Numbered from the stretch's first letter, positions 28,061 to 41,688 are shown. The stretch: 64,000 bases of DNA from an uncultured Roseibium sp. (GCF_947499295.1 NZ_CANMNP010000013.1:124001-188000), one strand, 5' to 3'. Numbers and translations are program-made. Notes: generated from the letters alone by a model not told the origin.

Positions 28061-28909
28061 ATGGACACTGGTTTCGCTTGGAACGGGACCAAGCGAATGC
28101 AATTGTTTCTCAGAATGAGCGTACTGGCATTGCCGGTTGCCCTGGTTGCGTGCGGCGGCAAGGACGACCTTGACGAACTTGCTCTGAACGACACCCCGCC
28201 AGAAGTTCTCTTCAACGAAGGACTTGCTCTCCGCTCTCAGGGGAAACTTGGCGATTCAACGCAGAAGTTCGAGGAGCTGGACAAGCTTTACCCCTATTCC
28301 GAATATTCCAAGAAATCGCTGGTGAACCTGGCATTCCTGAATTATTCGCGCGGCAAATATACGGAAACCGTTACAGCAGCCAAACGCTTCGTGACGCTTT
28401 ATCCGGGTGATCAAGATTCGGCCTATATGCTCTATCTGGCGGGTCAGAGTTATTTCCGGCAGATGCCCGACATCACGCGCGATCAAGCTGTCACCAGAAA
28501 GTCTGCCGCGGCCTTTAACGAGTTGATCCAGCGTTATCCGGATTCAGAGTATGTTCCGGACGCGGAAAAGAAGCTGCGCATCGTGAAAGACCAGCTTGGC
28601 GGCAAGGAAATGCAGGTCGGGCGCTACTATCTGAAAAAGCGCAACTACATTGCTGCCATCAATCGCTTTAAAACGGTTGTCGTGGACTACCAGACGACCC
28701 GGCATGTTGAAGAAGCACTGTTCCGGCTGACCGAGGCCTATTATGCGCTCGGTGTTGTCAGCGAGGCACAAACCGCTGCCGCTGTCCTGGGGCACAACTA
28801 CCCGGATACACAGTGGTACAAGGATGCGTTCTCGCTTCTCAACAAGGGTGGCTACGAGCCGACAGAAGACAGTGGAAGCTGGATCAGCCGCGCATTCCGC
28901 TCGGTCTAG
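28061..28909 (+). CDS. bamD: outer-membrane protein assembly lipoprotein BamD
   Basis: A TPR-rich lipoprotein of the BAM complex that assists folding of outer-membrane beta-barrels. A lipoprotein signal peptide ends in LPVALVAC-GG, the lipobox cysteine. Repeats such as LFNEGLALRSQGKLGDSTQKFEELDKLYPYSEY and YVPDAEKKLRIVKDQLGGKEM are characteristic of BamD. The start is uncertain: 28061 gives a 30-residue signal peptide with a basic TKR segment, 28097 an 18-residue one, and the frame is open back to 28016. A GC-rich hairpin follows the gene. Confidence 0.93.
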   Translation: MDTGFAWNGTKRMQLFLRMSVLALPVALVACGGKDDLDELALNDTPPEVLFNEGLALRSQGKLGDSTQKFEELDKLYPYSEYSKKSLVNLAFLNYSRGKYTETVTAAKRFVTLYPGDQDSAYMLYLAGQSYFRQMPDITRDQAVTRKSAAAFNELIQRYPDSEYVPDAEKKLRIVKDQLGGKEMQVGRYYLKKRNYIAAINRFKTVVVDYQTTRHVEEALFRLTEAYYALGVVSEAQTAAAVLGHNYPDTQWYKDAFSLLNKGGYEPTEDSGSWISRAFRSV

Positions 28910-28960
28910 TCTGCAACCGCTAAAATCAAGTTGAAATGCCTTAACAAGGCTCTGGCAAGA

Positions 28961-28998
28961 CGGCGCGGTCCTCCTATATGGTGGGCCGCGCCGAACTT
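28961..28998 (+). terminator. terminator-like hairpin between bamD and recN
   Basis: CGGCGCGG (28961-28968) pairs with CCGCGCCG (28986-28993) across a 17-base loop, followed by AACTTTT. It lies 51 bases after bamD and just before the recN ribosome site (AGGAGCG). Confidence 0.45.
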
Positions 28999-29014
28999 TT
29001 AGGAGCGACCCTTC

Positions 29015-32849
<3,835 letters not shown>

Positions 32850-33228
32850 GCGAAGGTGCTCATATTCGGTCAGTCAATTCATTGCGGAACACAAGACCTG
32901 CCTTGAGGCTCAATTTGGCGCAATGCGGATTTTTCGCATTGTGTGCTTGCTGACCATTGGCAGTCTCAAAGGGCAAAATTGGTGTGAATTCGCGCCTAGA
33001 GAATCCTCCTGGAAATGACACAACAGGGCAAACGTTTCCGGGTCCGGTGATATACGTATTGGCACTTATGACAGGGGCAGAAAAATTGAGACTACCACCT
33101 GAAATTGATTCGCTTGGCGAATGAAATTTTTTGCGTCGGAAAATGCCAAGTTTGCGATTGACGTTAAGTAACAAGTAACGCGCTCCCTCCACTTTTATGG
33201 AACGTAATTTTGTTCTGGAGGGGATGCG
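32850..33228. other. non-coding gap upstream of the chemoreceptor gene
   Basis: About 380 bases with no convincing gene. It holds an inverted repeat CAATGCG/CGCATTG (32921-32927 and 32935-32941), possibly a weak ligA terminator without a T-tract. A tandem heptamer AAGTAAC-AAGTAAC lies at 33166-33179, about 50 bases before the chemoreceptor start. No clear -10/-35 pair was seen. Confidence 0.6.
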
Positions 33229-35292
33229 ATGATGAAGCGCATTAAGGTGCAAATCGGGCTCCTTGCGATTGTTCCGATGCTCGCCGTGGTCGGTTTCGCG
33301 GCTTTGAGTGTTTATGAAAAGTCTGTCGAATTGGCGCATCATGAGTTCATGAGACCGCTGACCCGGATTGCCGAAGATGCCGGCAATCTCATTCACGAGC
33401 TTCAAAAAGAACGGGGTATGAGCGTTGCGCTCATCAAGTCGGATTATGATCCAGCCGCTCGCGCCAGACTTGATGCACAGCGGCCCAAATCCGACGATGC
33501 TCTGAAGACGTTTGACGATCATCTCGCCGCGATTAGTCTCAGTGACGAAGCGTTGCTTGCTGATCTTCAGCATGTCGCGGAAAAAGTGCACAAGACCGAC
33601 TCATTCCGGCAGGCCGTTGATGCGAAACAGTTCACGGCTGGCGATGTGGTCAAGAATTACACCTACGAAGTCCATAAGTTGATCCATGTGATTGGCATCA
33701 CGACGGAATCCAGCCCATCAGCCGAAATTACCACCGAATTACTTGCCTATCTGACGGTTGTGGAAGCCATGGAATCCGGCGGCCTGGAAAGGGCAACGGG
33801 CGCAGCTCTGCTGAACGAGTTCAATCTTTCCGGAGAAGTTAATCTTCAGACCTACAAATCCGTCATCACCCACTATGGTGGCGAGAAAGCCTTCCTGAAG
33901 GAGTTCGCATCAATCGCGACAAAAAAGCAAAAAGCACTTTGGGAAAACACAGTAAAAGGTGCGTCGGTTGACGAAACGCTTGCATGGCGGAAGGTTATTC
34001 ACGACTTGCCGGCAACCAAGGACGCGAAAGGCATTGAAGGCGCCGCTTGGTTTGCCAAGGCGACGGAACGCCTGAACCTGATGAAAACGGTTTCCAACGA
34101 TTTCATTCACCGTGCCGAAGCGGCTGCCGACGCCGATTCGTCCCGACTGAATTCCGAGATCTTCGTCCTTGCGGCGGTTGCCGTTGGTTTCGTTGCAGTG
34201 ACGCTGGCGCTCGTCGTTTGTCAGGTTATGGCAGTTACGAAAATGCTGGGTCGTCAACGAGATGGCATCACCGAACTGGCCGATGGCAATCTGGAAATCT
34301 CAATCTCTGACACGGATCGTCCTGATGAGATTGGTGATATTGCGCGGGCTTCCGAAGTCTTTCGCGAAAAGCTGATCCGTCAGCAGGAACTTGAAGAAGC
34401 TGCGGAAGTTGATCGTGTTAAGCGCCGCGAGCGACGGACACAGCTGGAGAATGCGATCCGGCATTTCGAGACATCTGTGACGAGTATCCAGGAACAGCTT
34501 TCCGGCGAGACCAGAGGTGTTCAGGACAGTGCCGGTGAAATGCTGACAATTGCCCTTCATGCCGACGAAAGTGCTCGTGCCGCCAATTCGGCAACGGAAG
34601 AGGCAACCACAAATGTTCAGACGGTTGCTTCTGCTGCGGCTGAACTGTCGGCGTCTATCGGCGAGATTTCCCGCCAGGCCGGAACGGCCATGCAGATCTC
34701 AGCGTCCGCTTCTGAAACGGCGGTCGCGGCCGACAAGGATATCTCCATCCTGGCGGAAACGGCCGACAAGATCGGCGAAGTCGTCGAGATCATTCGCGCC
34801 ATTGCCGAGCAGACAAATCTGCTGGCTCTGAATGCGACTATCGAGGCTGCACGCGCAGGTGAAGCCGGAAAAGGGTTTGCGGTTGTGGCTGCGGAAGTGA
34901 AAGAGCTTTCCACCCAAACAGCGAGGGCGACCGATGAGATCGCCAGCCAGATATCCGGCATTCAGGGGTCGACCCAGAAATCGGTTGCCGCAATCCGTGA
35001 CATCGTTGAGAAAATCGAGGAAGTGCGCGGTGTGACCGAGACGATTTCTGCTTCCGTCGATGAACAGAACGCTGCGACAAGCGAGATTACGCAAAGCATC
35101 ACCTTTGCTTCCGATGGCGCTTCCGCGGCGGCAAGCAACGTTGCCGGTGTCTCCGGTTCAATTGATCAGACACGCCAGAAGTCGGAAACACTGAGCCAAT
35201 CCGCTGAACAGTTGGGTCTGGTTGCCAATGATCTCTCCGACGCTGTCGGGGAGTTCCTCAACGAGGTTCGTGAAGAAGAAGAAGCGGCCTGA
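33229..35292 (+). CDS. methyl-accepting chemotaxis protein with NIT sensor domain
   Basis: A 687-residue chemoreceptor. A first transmembrane helix (about 6-26) is followed by a nitrate/nitrite-sensing (NIT) domain, recognised from [20 protein letters not shown], then a second helix ([20 protein letters not shown]), a HAMP domain and a cytoplasmic signalling domain with the conserved hairpin tip [20 protein letters not shown]. The C terminus ends EEEEAA and lacks a CheR-binding pentapeptide. The ligand is inferred from the domain name only. No chemotaxis kinase genes are adjacent, so it is an orphan receptor. GGAGGGG precedes the start. Confidence 0.93.
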   Translation: MMKRIKVQIGLLAIVPMLAVVGFAALSVYEKSVELAHHEFMRPLTRIAEDAGNLIHELQKERGMSVALIKSDYDPAARARLDAQRPKSDDALKTFDDHLAAISLSDEALLADLQHVAEKVHKTDSFRQAVDAKQFTAGDVVKNYTYEVHKLIHVIGITTESSPSAEITTELLAYLTVVEAMESGGLERATGAALLNEFNLSGEVNLQTYKSVITHYGGEKAFLKEFASIATKKQKALWENTVKGASVDETLAWRKVIHDLPATKDAKGIEGAAWFAKATERLNLMKTVSNDFIHRAEAAADADSSRLNSEIFVLAAVAVGFVAVTLALVVCQVMAVTKMLGRQRDGITELADGNLEISISDTDRPDEIGDIARASEVFREKLIRQQELEEAAEVDRVKRRERRTQLENAIRHFETSVTSIQEQLSGETRGVQDSAGEMLTIALHADESARAANSATEEATTNVQTVASAAAELSASIGEISRQAGTAMQISASASETAVAADKDISILAETADKIGEVVEIIRAIAEQTNLLALNATIEAARAGEAGKGFAVVAAEVKELSTQTARATDEIASQISGIQGSTQKSVAAIRDIVEKIEEVRGVTETISASVDEQNAATSEITQSITFASDGASAAASNVAGVSGSIDQTRQKSETLSQSAEQLGLVANDLSDAVGEFLNEVREEEEAA

Positions 35293-35313
35293 CCGACAGC
35301 GAATAGTCGATTG

Positions 35314-35355
35314 AAGCGGGGCAGTCCCTTGATACTGCCCCGCTTTCATTTTTTC
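35314..35355 (+). terminator. strong intrinsic terminator after the chemoreceptor gene
   Basis: A perfect 12-bp stem: AAGCGGGGCAGT (35314-35325) with ACTGCCCCGCTT (35334-35345), an 8-base loop, then TTCATTTTTT. Confidence 0.93.
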
Positions 35356-35625
35356 TGGTCATGTTCATGGATACCATTGCAGCTGCAACGAAGCTGAACG
35401 AAGGGTGTCCCGGAAACTGCCTTGGTTTTGACGCTCTCCTGAGATTTGCCTCTGACCATCGTGAGACAGGCAGCTGTCCTTTGGGGCCAACCTGCCAAAC
35501 CCATATTCCAAGCTGGTTCGCTGGTTTATCTTGTCCCCACGAAATCCTTATCTTCTGCCTCGCCACGTTCATTTTGTTGCTATATTGTTCTCTATGAACA
35601 TTTTTATGTAATCGGACCAAAAATC
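35356..35625. other. gap upstream of the UvrD/PcrA gene with a 15-bp palindrome
   Basis: No convincing gene. TGTTC (35586-35590) and GAACA (35596-35600) form a dyad with a 5-base spacer, 26 bases before the helicase start. The half-sites resemble LexA half-sites, but the spacing differs from the GTTC-N7-GTTC direct repeat known for alphaproteobacterial LexA. Confidence 0.45.
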
Positions 35626-38064
35626 ATGGCAGACCCTGACGGGTATGACGATCCGTTTGATGATCCCTTTCAGCCGATTGGCACGAAGGCTGAACCCGCA
35701 GCAGCACCTGCAAGACCCGCGGGTGGGATCGCAGCCCGCGCCATGGCGGCACGTCAGGCGCCCGATTACCTGACAGGTCTCAATCCGGAGCAGCGGCTTG
35801 CTGTCGAGACAACGGAAGGTCCGTTGCTTGTGCTGGCGGGTGCCGGAACTGGCAAAACGCGGGTGCTGACCACACGAATAGCCCATATTCTTGCAACGGG
35901 TCTCGCGCGCCCTTCCGAAATTCTGGCCGTCACGTTCACCAACAAAGCGGCACGGGAAATGAAAGAGCGTATTGCGGGTTTTGTCGGTGGCAATGTGGAA
36001 GGCATGGCCTGGCTCGGGACTTTCCACTCCATCTGCGTCAAAGTCCTGCGAAAACACGCTGAACTTGTCGGACTGAAATCCAGCTTTTCCATTCTCGACA
36101 CGGACGATCAGATCCGGTTGATCAAACAGATCATTCAGGCGGAAGGCCTTGATGACAAGCGTTGGACAGCCCGCGCCTTTGCCGGAATGCTCGATGGCTG
36201 GAAGAACCGTGCGCTTGGTCCTGCAGACATTCCCGAAGGCGAAGCGCGCGCTTTTGCCAACGGCAAGGGGCGCAGGCTCTATGAGGAGTATCAAGAACGC
36301 TTGTCGATCCTCAATGCCGCTGATTTTGGCGATCTCCTGTTGCATGTCATCACGCTCTTCAAGACCCGTCCGGATGTCCTGAAGGAATATCAGCGCCGGT
36401 TTCGCTACATGCTGGTTGATGAATACCAGGACACGAACATTGCGCAGTATCTCTGGTTGCGATTGTTGGCACAGGGAAACCCGAATGTTTGCTGCGTAGG
36501 TGATGACGACCAGTCGATATATGGCTGGCGCGGGGCCGAAGTTGATAACATTTTGCGCTTTGAACATGATTTCAAAGGCGCCGAGGTTATTCGACTTGAG
36601 CGAAATTACCGGTCGACCAGTCATATTCTGGCTGCGGCGTCCCATCTCATTTCCTACAACGAAGGGCGACTCGGCAAAACGCTTTTCACTGATTTCAACG
36701 AGCCGGATCATGATCTGGTTTCGGTCGCTTCCGTTTGGGATTCAGAAGAAGAAGCCCGCACCATCGGTGACGAAGTTGAAGCGTTGCAGTCCAAAGGGCA
36801 CGTGCTCAATCAAATGGCGGTGCTTGTCCGCGCTTCCTTCCAGATGCGCGAATTTGAAGATCGTTTTGTAACCCTGGGGCTGAATTATCGGGTGATTGGC
36901 GGTCCGCGGTTCTATGAACGTATGGAGATCCGCGATGCCATGGCCTATTTCCGGTGCGTTGCCCAGCCGGCGGACGACTTGGCATTCGAACGTATCGTCA
37001 ATACGCCAAAGCGTGGGCTGGGTGATGCCACGCTCAAACTTGTCCATGGTCTTGCCCGCGCGGAACGCATTCCTTTGATGCAGGCTGCAGCGCAATTGAT
37101 CGACACAGAAGAGCTGAGGCCGAAGCCCCGCAATGCACTAAAAAATGTGCTCGATAATTTCGAGCGTTGGCGGCACCAGCTTGAGCAGATCAAACACACC
37201 GAGCTTGCCGAAATCATTCTGGACGAGAGCGGCTATACTGAAATGTGGCGTCAGGACCGGTCGGCCGAGGCGCCTGGCAGGCTCGACAACTTAAAAGAAC
37301 TAGTTCGTTCCATGGACGAATTTGAGTCTCTCAGTGGTTTTCTGGAACATATCTCGCTGGTCATGGATCGGGACAGTGCGGATGCGAGTGACGCCGTTTC
37401 CATCATGACACTGCACTCGGCCAAGGGGCTCGAGTTCGACACAGTGTTCTTGCCGGGATGGGAAGAAGGCCTCTTCCCCCACCAGCGTGCCCTCGACGAG
37501 AGTGGCCGGGCAGGGCTTGAGGAGGAGCGCAGGCTTGCCTATGTCGGCATCACCCGCGCCAAGAAGCGGGCAAAGATCTACTTTGCCTCCAATCGCCGGA
37601 TTCACGGATTGTGGCAATCCACGGTGCCGTCCAGGTTCCTGGACGAATTGCCACCCGATCACGTCGAAATTGCCGAACCGTCTTCAAATTATGGCGGGTA
37701 TGCGGGTGGAGGCTATGGCCCGTCGCGTTTTGACAGCAATGACCCTTTCGAGCGCGGCAGCTATTCGACGCCCGGTTGGCAGCGTGCACAGCGGGCCAAG
37801 CAGAACTCAGATGGTTTTTCAGAAGGTGGTGGACGCGGCTATAAATCCGCTCGCATGAAGCGCCAGGGACCATTGACCATAGAAGGGGAGCTGGTGGCGA
37901 AATCTGTCAGCGAAACACCGTCAGAATACTCCACTGGCGAGCGGGTCTTTCATATCAAGTTTGGCTATGGCGCGATTAAATCGATCGAGGGAAACAAGTT
38001 GACCATCGATTTTGAGAAGGCCGGCATGAAAAAAGTCATCGACAGTTTTGTCGAGAGGCATTGA
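35626..38064 (+). CDS. ATP-dependent DNA helicase, UvrD/PcrA family
   Basis: An 812-residue SF1A 3'-5' helicase. It begins with an acidic, alanine/proline-rich tail of about 45 residues, then the Q motif LNPEQRLAVETTEGP, Walker A AGAGTGKTRVL, DEYQDTN, VGDDDQSIYGWRGA, LERNYRST, and motif V/VI SIMTLHSAKGLEFDTVFL and YVGITRAKK. The C-terminal part ends in a UvrD/PcrA-like tail (HIKFGYGAIKSIEGNKLTIDF). It probably acts in nucleotide-excision and mismatch repair. ATG 35626 is the first plausible start; the longer frame upstream is not helicase-like. Confidence 0.95.
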   Translation: MADPDGYDDPFDDPFQPIGTKAEPAAAPARPAGGIAARAMAARQAPDYLTGLNPEQRLAVETTEGPLLVLAGAGTGKTRVLTTRIAHILATGLARPSEILAVTFTNKAAREMKERIAGFVGGNVEGMAWLGTFHSICVKVLRKHAELVGLKSSFSILDTDDQIRLIKQIIQAEGLDDKRWTARAFAGMLDGWKNRALGPADIPEGEARAFANGKGRRLYEEYQERLSILNAADFGDLLLHVITLFKTRPDVLKEYQRRFRYMLVDEYQDTNIAQYLWLRLLAQGNPNVCCVGDDDQSIYGWRGAEVDNILRFEHDFKGAEVIRLERNYRSTSHILAAASHLISYNEGRLGKTLFTDFNEPDHDLVSVASVWDSEEEARTIGDEVEALQSKGHVLNQMAVLVRASFQMREFEDRFVTLGLNYRVIGGPRFYERMEIRDAMAYFRCVAQPADDLAFERIVNTPKRGLGDATLKLVHGLARAERIPLMQAAAQLIDTEELRPKPRNALKNVLDNFERWRHQLEQIKHTELAEIILDESGYTEMWRQDRSAEAPGRLDNLKELVRSMDEFESLSGFLEHISLVMDRDSADASDAVSIMTLHSAKGLEFDTVFLPGWEEGLFPHQRALDESGRAGLEEERRLAYVGITRAKKRAKIYFASNRRIHGLWQSTVPSRFLDELPPDHVEIAEPSSNYGGYAGGGYGPSRFDSNDPFERGSYSTPGWQRAQRAKQNSDGFSEGGGRGYKSARMKRQGPLTIEGELVAKSVSETPSEYSTGERVFHIKFGYGAIKSIEGNKLTIDFEKAGMKKVIDSFVERH

Positions 38065-38182
38065 TGGGTGTTCCGGCTGTGTGTCTCTGGGTTCGTCTGT
38101 GTTCAGCGCTGTATTGAGCAGCGACATATTTTCCGAGCACGTTTGTTTGGCGATGCCTCTCAAAATAGGGGATTGACCAAGG

Positions 38183-38214
38183 AAAAACCGGCCACCCGAA
38201 GATGACCGGCCGGT
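38183..38214 (-). terminator. intrinsic terminator for the minus-strand repeat-protein gene
   Basis: On the minus strand, ACCGGCC (38214-38208) pairs with GGCCGGT (38193-38187), followed by a T-run. It lies 112 bases beyond the stop at 38326. The plus-strand helicase may share the hairpin but lacks a T-tract. Confidence 0.7.
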
Positions 38215-38325
38215 GTCCCGAACCAGCTAGGCAAAGTGTATTCGAGTTCTTGGCACGAATACAGTTGATCGGGAGACCTAGTCTGACCGCGCAAATGTGG
38301 GGCGTGCGTCAGACATTCCAGACGG

Positions 38326-38811
38326 CTAAGCTGTGTAGTCTGCAAGCAGCGATGTGACATCGGTGTCGGATTGATCGCCGGATCCATCGTAGGCAGAGCT
38401 GCTTTGCATTTGCGTCAAGATAGCGGACATCAATTCTTCCATCATGGCGCTGCCGTTTTCACCCGGAGGTGGCTCTTTGGCCCCTGGAGGTCGCCCGATC
38501 TCACCTTCCTCGAACATTTCCAGCAGGTGCTCGGCCTGGTCCTGGTCGATGGTCCCGGCTTCAATCTGATCGTCAAGCATGCTTTCAAAATTTGCCTGAA
38601 TTTCTTCTTTGGTGGGGCGTGTACTGTTGGGTGGTGGAGGCCCATTCTCCATTCGCTCAGCATGCATGGCATCCAAAGCTTCCAGCATGGCGTCCTGGTC
38701 ATCGGCAGTGATTTCACCTGCTTCAACCTGTGCTTCCAGGCTTGCGACCGCCTGATCTCTGGGAGACGGACCTGGCGGCATCATGGGCGTTGAACCGATC
38801 TGCATCTTCAT
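38326..38811 (-). CDS. unrecognised acidic 161-residue protein with an internal repeat
   Basis: I do not recognise a family. The protein is acidic, methionine- and proline-rich, with no signal peptide or membrane helix. It contains two related units: LEAQVEAGEITADDQDAMLE (about 25-44) and LDDQIEAGTIDQDQAEHLLE (about 78-97). Each has the pattern hydrophobic-E-A-G-x-I-x-x-D-x(4)-L, reminiscent of paired helix-turn units such as EF-hand-like or oligomerisation modules. A proline stretch follows each unit. The start at 38811 has AGGAG four bases upstream, which supports that it is translated. It is divergent from the OmpR-type regulator across 198 bases, so it may be a target of that system. Confidence 0.75.
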   Translation of the reverse strand: MKMQIGSTPMMPPGPSPRDQAVASLEAQVEAGEITADDQDAMLEALDAMHAERMENGPPPPNSTRPTKEEIQANFESMLDDQIEAGTIDQDQAEHLLEMFEEGEIGRPPGAKEPPPGENGSAMMEELMSAILTQMQSSSAYDGSGDQSDTDVTSLLADYTA

Positions 38812-38830
38812 TCAGCTCCTAAATAGGTGT

Positions 38831-38846
38831 TTAAGCCATTGCTTAA
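38831..38846. promoter_or_regulatory. inverted repeat between the repeat-protein gene and the response regulator
   Basis: TTAAGC (38831-38836) and GCTTAA (38841-38846) form a dyad with a 4-base spacer, 20 bases upstream of the minus-strand start. It is a candidate operator, possibly for the neighbouring response regulator. Confidence 0.3.
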
Positions 38847-39009
38847 GCGACGGTGCTGCTGAAAATGTTAACGCCGTCTTAACCTTGAGGCGGGGCTGAT
38901 TTCGGCCTGTTTCCAACATTCTTGACAGAAACATTGGGAAACACTTTTCACGGACATTAACCTTGAAAGGGAGCTGCAATTCACACAGGAGAAGACCTAA
39001 GGTCCAGCC

Positions 39010-39738
39010 ATGCACAAACCTCCACACATCCTGATTGTCGAGGATGATTCGGAAATCGGACTCCTCATCAAACGGCATTTCGTTGCCAACGAATTCAAGG
39101 TGACGCTGGCGCAAGACGGAGCGGAAATGGACCGATTGCTGGCGAGCAATCGGGTGGATCTGATCTTGCTCGATCTCATGTTGCCCGGGGAAGACGGTAT
39201 CAGTATTTGCCGGCGGCTCCGTGCGACCAGTGCCGTGCCGATAATTATTGTCTCTGCCAAGAATGAGGACATTGACCGTGTGGTTGGACTGGAAGTTGGC
39301 GCAGATGACTATGTGCCCAAGCCGTTCAACCCGCGAGAGTTGATCGCACGGGTGCGCGCCTTGTTTCGAAGAATGGAACTGTGCACGCGATCAGCACAGC
39401 CGCCGACCGGCAAACTGTACTTCGAAGGCTGGTGCATGGATTGCCGCTCGCGTTCTCTTCACAACAGTGAAGGAGCTCTCGTTTCCGTCACGCCTGCTGA
39501 ATTCAATCTGCTCTTGGTTCTGGTGGAACGCAACGGCCGGGTGCTGAGCCGCGAACAGCTTGTTGAACTGACACTTGGCCAGTTTGGGGCAACAAACGGC
39601 CGGAACATTGACATTTTGGTCAGCCGATTGCGCTCTAAGCTAGATGCCGGTGGGGCCGTTTATCAGTTTATTCGAACGGTCAGGGCCGGGGGATATGAAT
39701 TTGTCGCTACGGTGGAGCGCGATGAAGTTGAGGTTTGA
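39010..39738 (+). CDS. OmpR-family response regulator
   Basis: A 242-residue two-domain regulator. The receiver domain has ILIVEDDSEIGLLIKRHF, the phospho-acceptor in LILLDLMLPGEDG (the middle aspartate) and the conserved lysine in DDYVPKPFNPRELIARV. The C-terminal winged helix ends with the typical SRLRSKLDAGG and FIRTVRAGGYEF. The downstream histidine kinase overlaps it by 17 bases, so they form a cognate pair. Its signal and regulon are unknown; the divergent repeat-protein gene is a candidate target. Confidence 0.94.
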   Translation: MHKPPHILIVEDDSEIGLLIKRHFVANEFKVTLAQDGAEMDRLLASNRVDLILLDLMLPGEDGISICRRLRATSAVPIIIVSAKNEDIDRVVGLEVGADDYVPKPFNPRELIARVRALFRRMELCTRSAQPPTGKLYFEGWCMDCRSRSLHNSEGALVSVTPAEFNLLLVLVERNGRVLSREQLVELTLGQFGATNGRNIDILVSRLRSKLDAGGAVYQFIRTVRAGGYEFVATVERDEVEV

Positions 39739-41062
39739 TTGCCTCTGGCCGGACAGCATGTTGAATCAGATCCTGGTGCTGTTATCGGCCGCCGGTGTTT
39801 TCATGGTTCTGATTGGTGCTGTTACGTTCCTGTTTGTTAAGCAAGCCTACGACAACACAAGCGCGGTGATGAACAGTCACCTGGTTAGCGTCGCAATTGC
39901 CAAACTGAACGAGACGCCACCGATCGAGCGCGCTGAGGTTTTGCAAACACTGCAGCAGGAACTGCCCGATGTCGCGATTTCGTGGGCAGATGATGCAGTT
40001 CTGAGTGACTATGGTGGCGCTAGTGAAGGCGAACGCTTCGGGCCCTTCATAACGGGCGACACGCTGTTCGGCATGCGCATCGAGCACGTTTTAGGTCCTC
40101 ACGAGCGAGGTCTGGAAAAGCCACCGCTTGTTTTTGTCAGGCTGAAAGACGGTTCGCTATTGGCAGCAGAATGGGGACCGCGAGGACCGCCACCGTCGGT
40201 TCTTGGAGCGCCGTTCTATCTATTCTTCGGATTTTTGGCGCTTACCCTGTGTGGCTTGCTGATCTGGGCTGCCCGCAGCCTTGTCGGTCCACTTGCTGAC
40301 CTTGCCGCTTCGGTTAGCCGTTTTGGTGAAGCTTCGACGTCTCCAGTGCCAATCAGCGAGGGCGGTCCGAAGGAAGTGCGGGCTGCGGCCAGTGCCTTCA
40401 ACCGTATGCAGTTGCGTATCAATGCGTTTCTGGAAACTCGAACCCGAATGCTGACAGCAGTCAGCCACGACTTGCGAACGCCATTGACGCGTTTGCGATT
40501 GCGTCTGGATCTTCTGGAAGATGAGGAGGTTCGCGAACGGAGTTTGCAGGACTTGAGGCAAATGGAGTTGCAGATCGACTCCGCACTGACCTTTTTGCGT
40601 GATGGTGAGAGTGCGGAGCCGATGCAACGGATCGATCTACCCAGTTTCCTGCAGACACTGGCGGATCAATATGCGGACACTGGACGAGGCCTGAGGATTC
40701 GTTTTGATGGTTCGCTAAGTGTCATGGGGCGAGCCAGTGAGCTGAGCCGCGCATTTTGCAATCTCATCGACAACGCGCTGCAATATGGAGCGGAATTAGA
40801 AATCCTCGCTTGGTGTACTGGCGACCGGGTTCAGATCGATTTCGTCGATCACGGACCGGGTATTGCTGCCGATGACCGCGAGCGCCTGCTGGAGCCATTT
40901 GAGCGTGGAGACTTTGCGCGCCGGATCCGGGAGGGAACCGGCTTTGGATTAGGTCTGCCAACCGCCAAGTCAATTGTCGAGGTCGCAGATGGACGTTTAG
41001 AACTTTTGGAAACACCAGGAGGCGGTCTCACGGTTAGTCTTTCGCTACCTCTGGCTCCGTAG
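39722..41062 (+). CDS. EnvZ-type sensor histidine kinase
   Basis: A 446-residue membrane kinase. Transmembrane helix 1 is near residues 14-38 (ILVLLSAAGVFMVLIGAVTFL), a periplasmic segment of about 120 residues follows, helix 2 is FYLFFGFLALTLCGLLIWAA, then a HAMP domain, the H-box AVSHDLRTPLTRLRLRL with the phospho-histidine, an N-box (SRAFCNLIDNALQYG) and GFGLGLPTAKSIVE of the ATPase domain. The ATG at 39722 lies inside the response-regulator gene; translation is probably coupled. Confidence 0.94.
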   Translation: MKLRFDCLWPDSMLNQILVLLSAAGVFMVLIGAVTFLFVKQAYDNTSAVMNSHLVSVAIAKLNETPPIERAEVLQTLQQELPDVAISWADDAVLSDYGGASEGERFGPFITGDTLFGMRIEHVLGPHERGLEKPPLVFVRLKDGSLLAAEWGPRGPPPSVLGAPFYLFFGFLALTLCGLLIWAARSLVGPLADLAASVSRFGEASTSPVPISEGGPKEVRAAASAFNRMQLRINAFLETRTRMLTAVSHDLRTPLTRLRLRLDLLEDEEVRERSLQDLRQMELQIDSALTFLRDGESAEPMQRIDLPSFLQTLADQYADTGRGLRIRFDGSLSVMGRASELSRAFCNLIDNALQYGAELEILAWCTGDRVQIDFVDHGPGIAADDRERLLEPFERGDFARRIREGTGFGLGLPTAKSIVEVADGRLELLETPGGGLTVSLSLPLAP

Positions 41063-41121
41063 TCAGTGAGCGGGATTTCTGACTTTTAAACGCGCCAATC
41101 TGAAAATTGGCTGTTCCCGCG

Positions 41122-41688
41122 CTAAAGATCCGTGCCCTTTGGTTTGATCAGCAGGTTTCTCTCATTCAGATATGGATGGATCTCAACAGCTTGCCTCAGG
41201 AGCTTTTGACCAAGCTTTGCGCGCCCCATGCTGAGGAAAATCATCGCTTTGCCCGACAGGGCTCCAAAGTGTCGGGGTTCAAGCTCCAGCACCCGGTCGA
41301 TGTCCTCAAGGCTTTCGTCGTAGTTGCCCTGCAGGAACAAAACGAATGCGCGCTGGTTCCAGCCTTCCGAATAATCCGGTGCTTCTTCCACCACTTCATC
41401 AAGAATGTCTTTTGCGCCTTGAAAGTCATAGATGCCACGCCGGCTCATGGCTTCATCAATGCGTTCCCGTATGGCCGGATTCGGGGCAGCGTTCAGCCAG
41501 GCTTCCCAGATCTGGTTTTCAATCTTCTTGGCTTCCACTTCATTGGAAGCGTTTTTGAGTGCGCGGAACAAGGCGTCCTGCTCTGGTGTTGCACTGGCAG
41601 CCGGCAGCGGAGCAGTCAAAAGGATTAATGTCGCGGCAATGGCGACCTTAATCCAGGACGGAGAGTGGATTCTCACAAGTGTGGACAT
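41122..41688 (-). CDS. exported tetratricopeptide-repeat protein
   Basis: A 188-residue protein with an N-terminal signal peptide (VAIAATLILLTAPLPAASA) and two to three TPR units (EAPDYSEGWNQRAFVLFLQG, NYDESLEDIDRVLELEPRHF). It is probably periplasmic and a protein-protein adaptor; the partner is unknown. It is convergent with the histidine kinase gene and divergent from prmA. Confidence 0.85.
   Translation of the reverse strand: MSTLVRIHSPSWIKVAIAATLILLTAPLPAASATPEQDALFRALKNASNEVEAKKIENQIWEAWLNAAPNPAIRERIDEAMSRRGIYDFQGAKDILDEVVEEAPDYSEGWNQRAFVLFLQGNYDESLEDIDRVLELEPRHFGALSGKAMIFLSMGRAKLGQKLLRQAVEIHPYLNERNLLIKPKGTDL

Noticed and set aside
35361..35597. Cysteine-containing 78-codon frame before the helicase gene
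   Set aside because: It has no ribosome site and a poor composition, and it lies in the promoter region.
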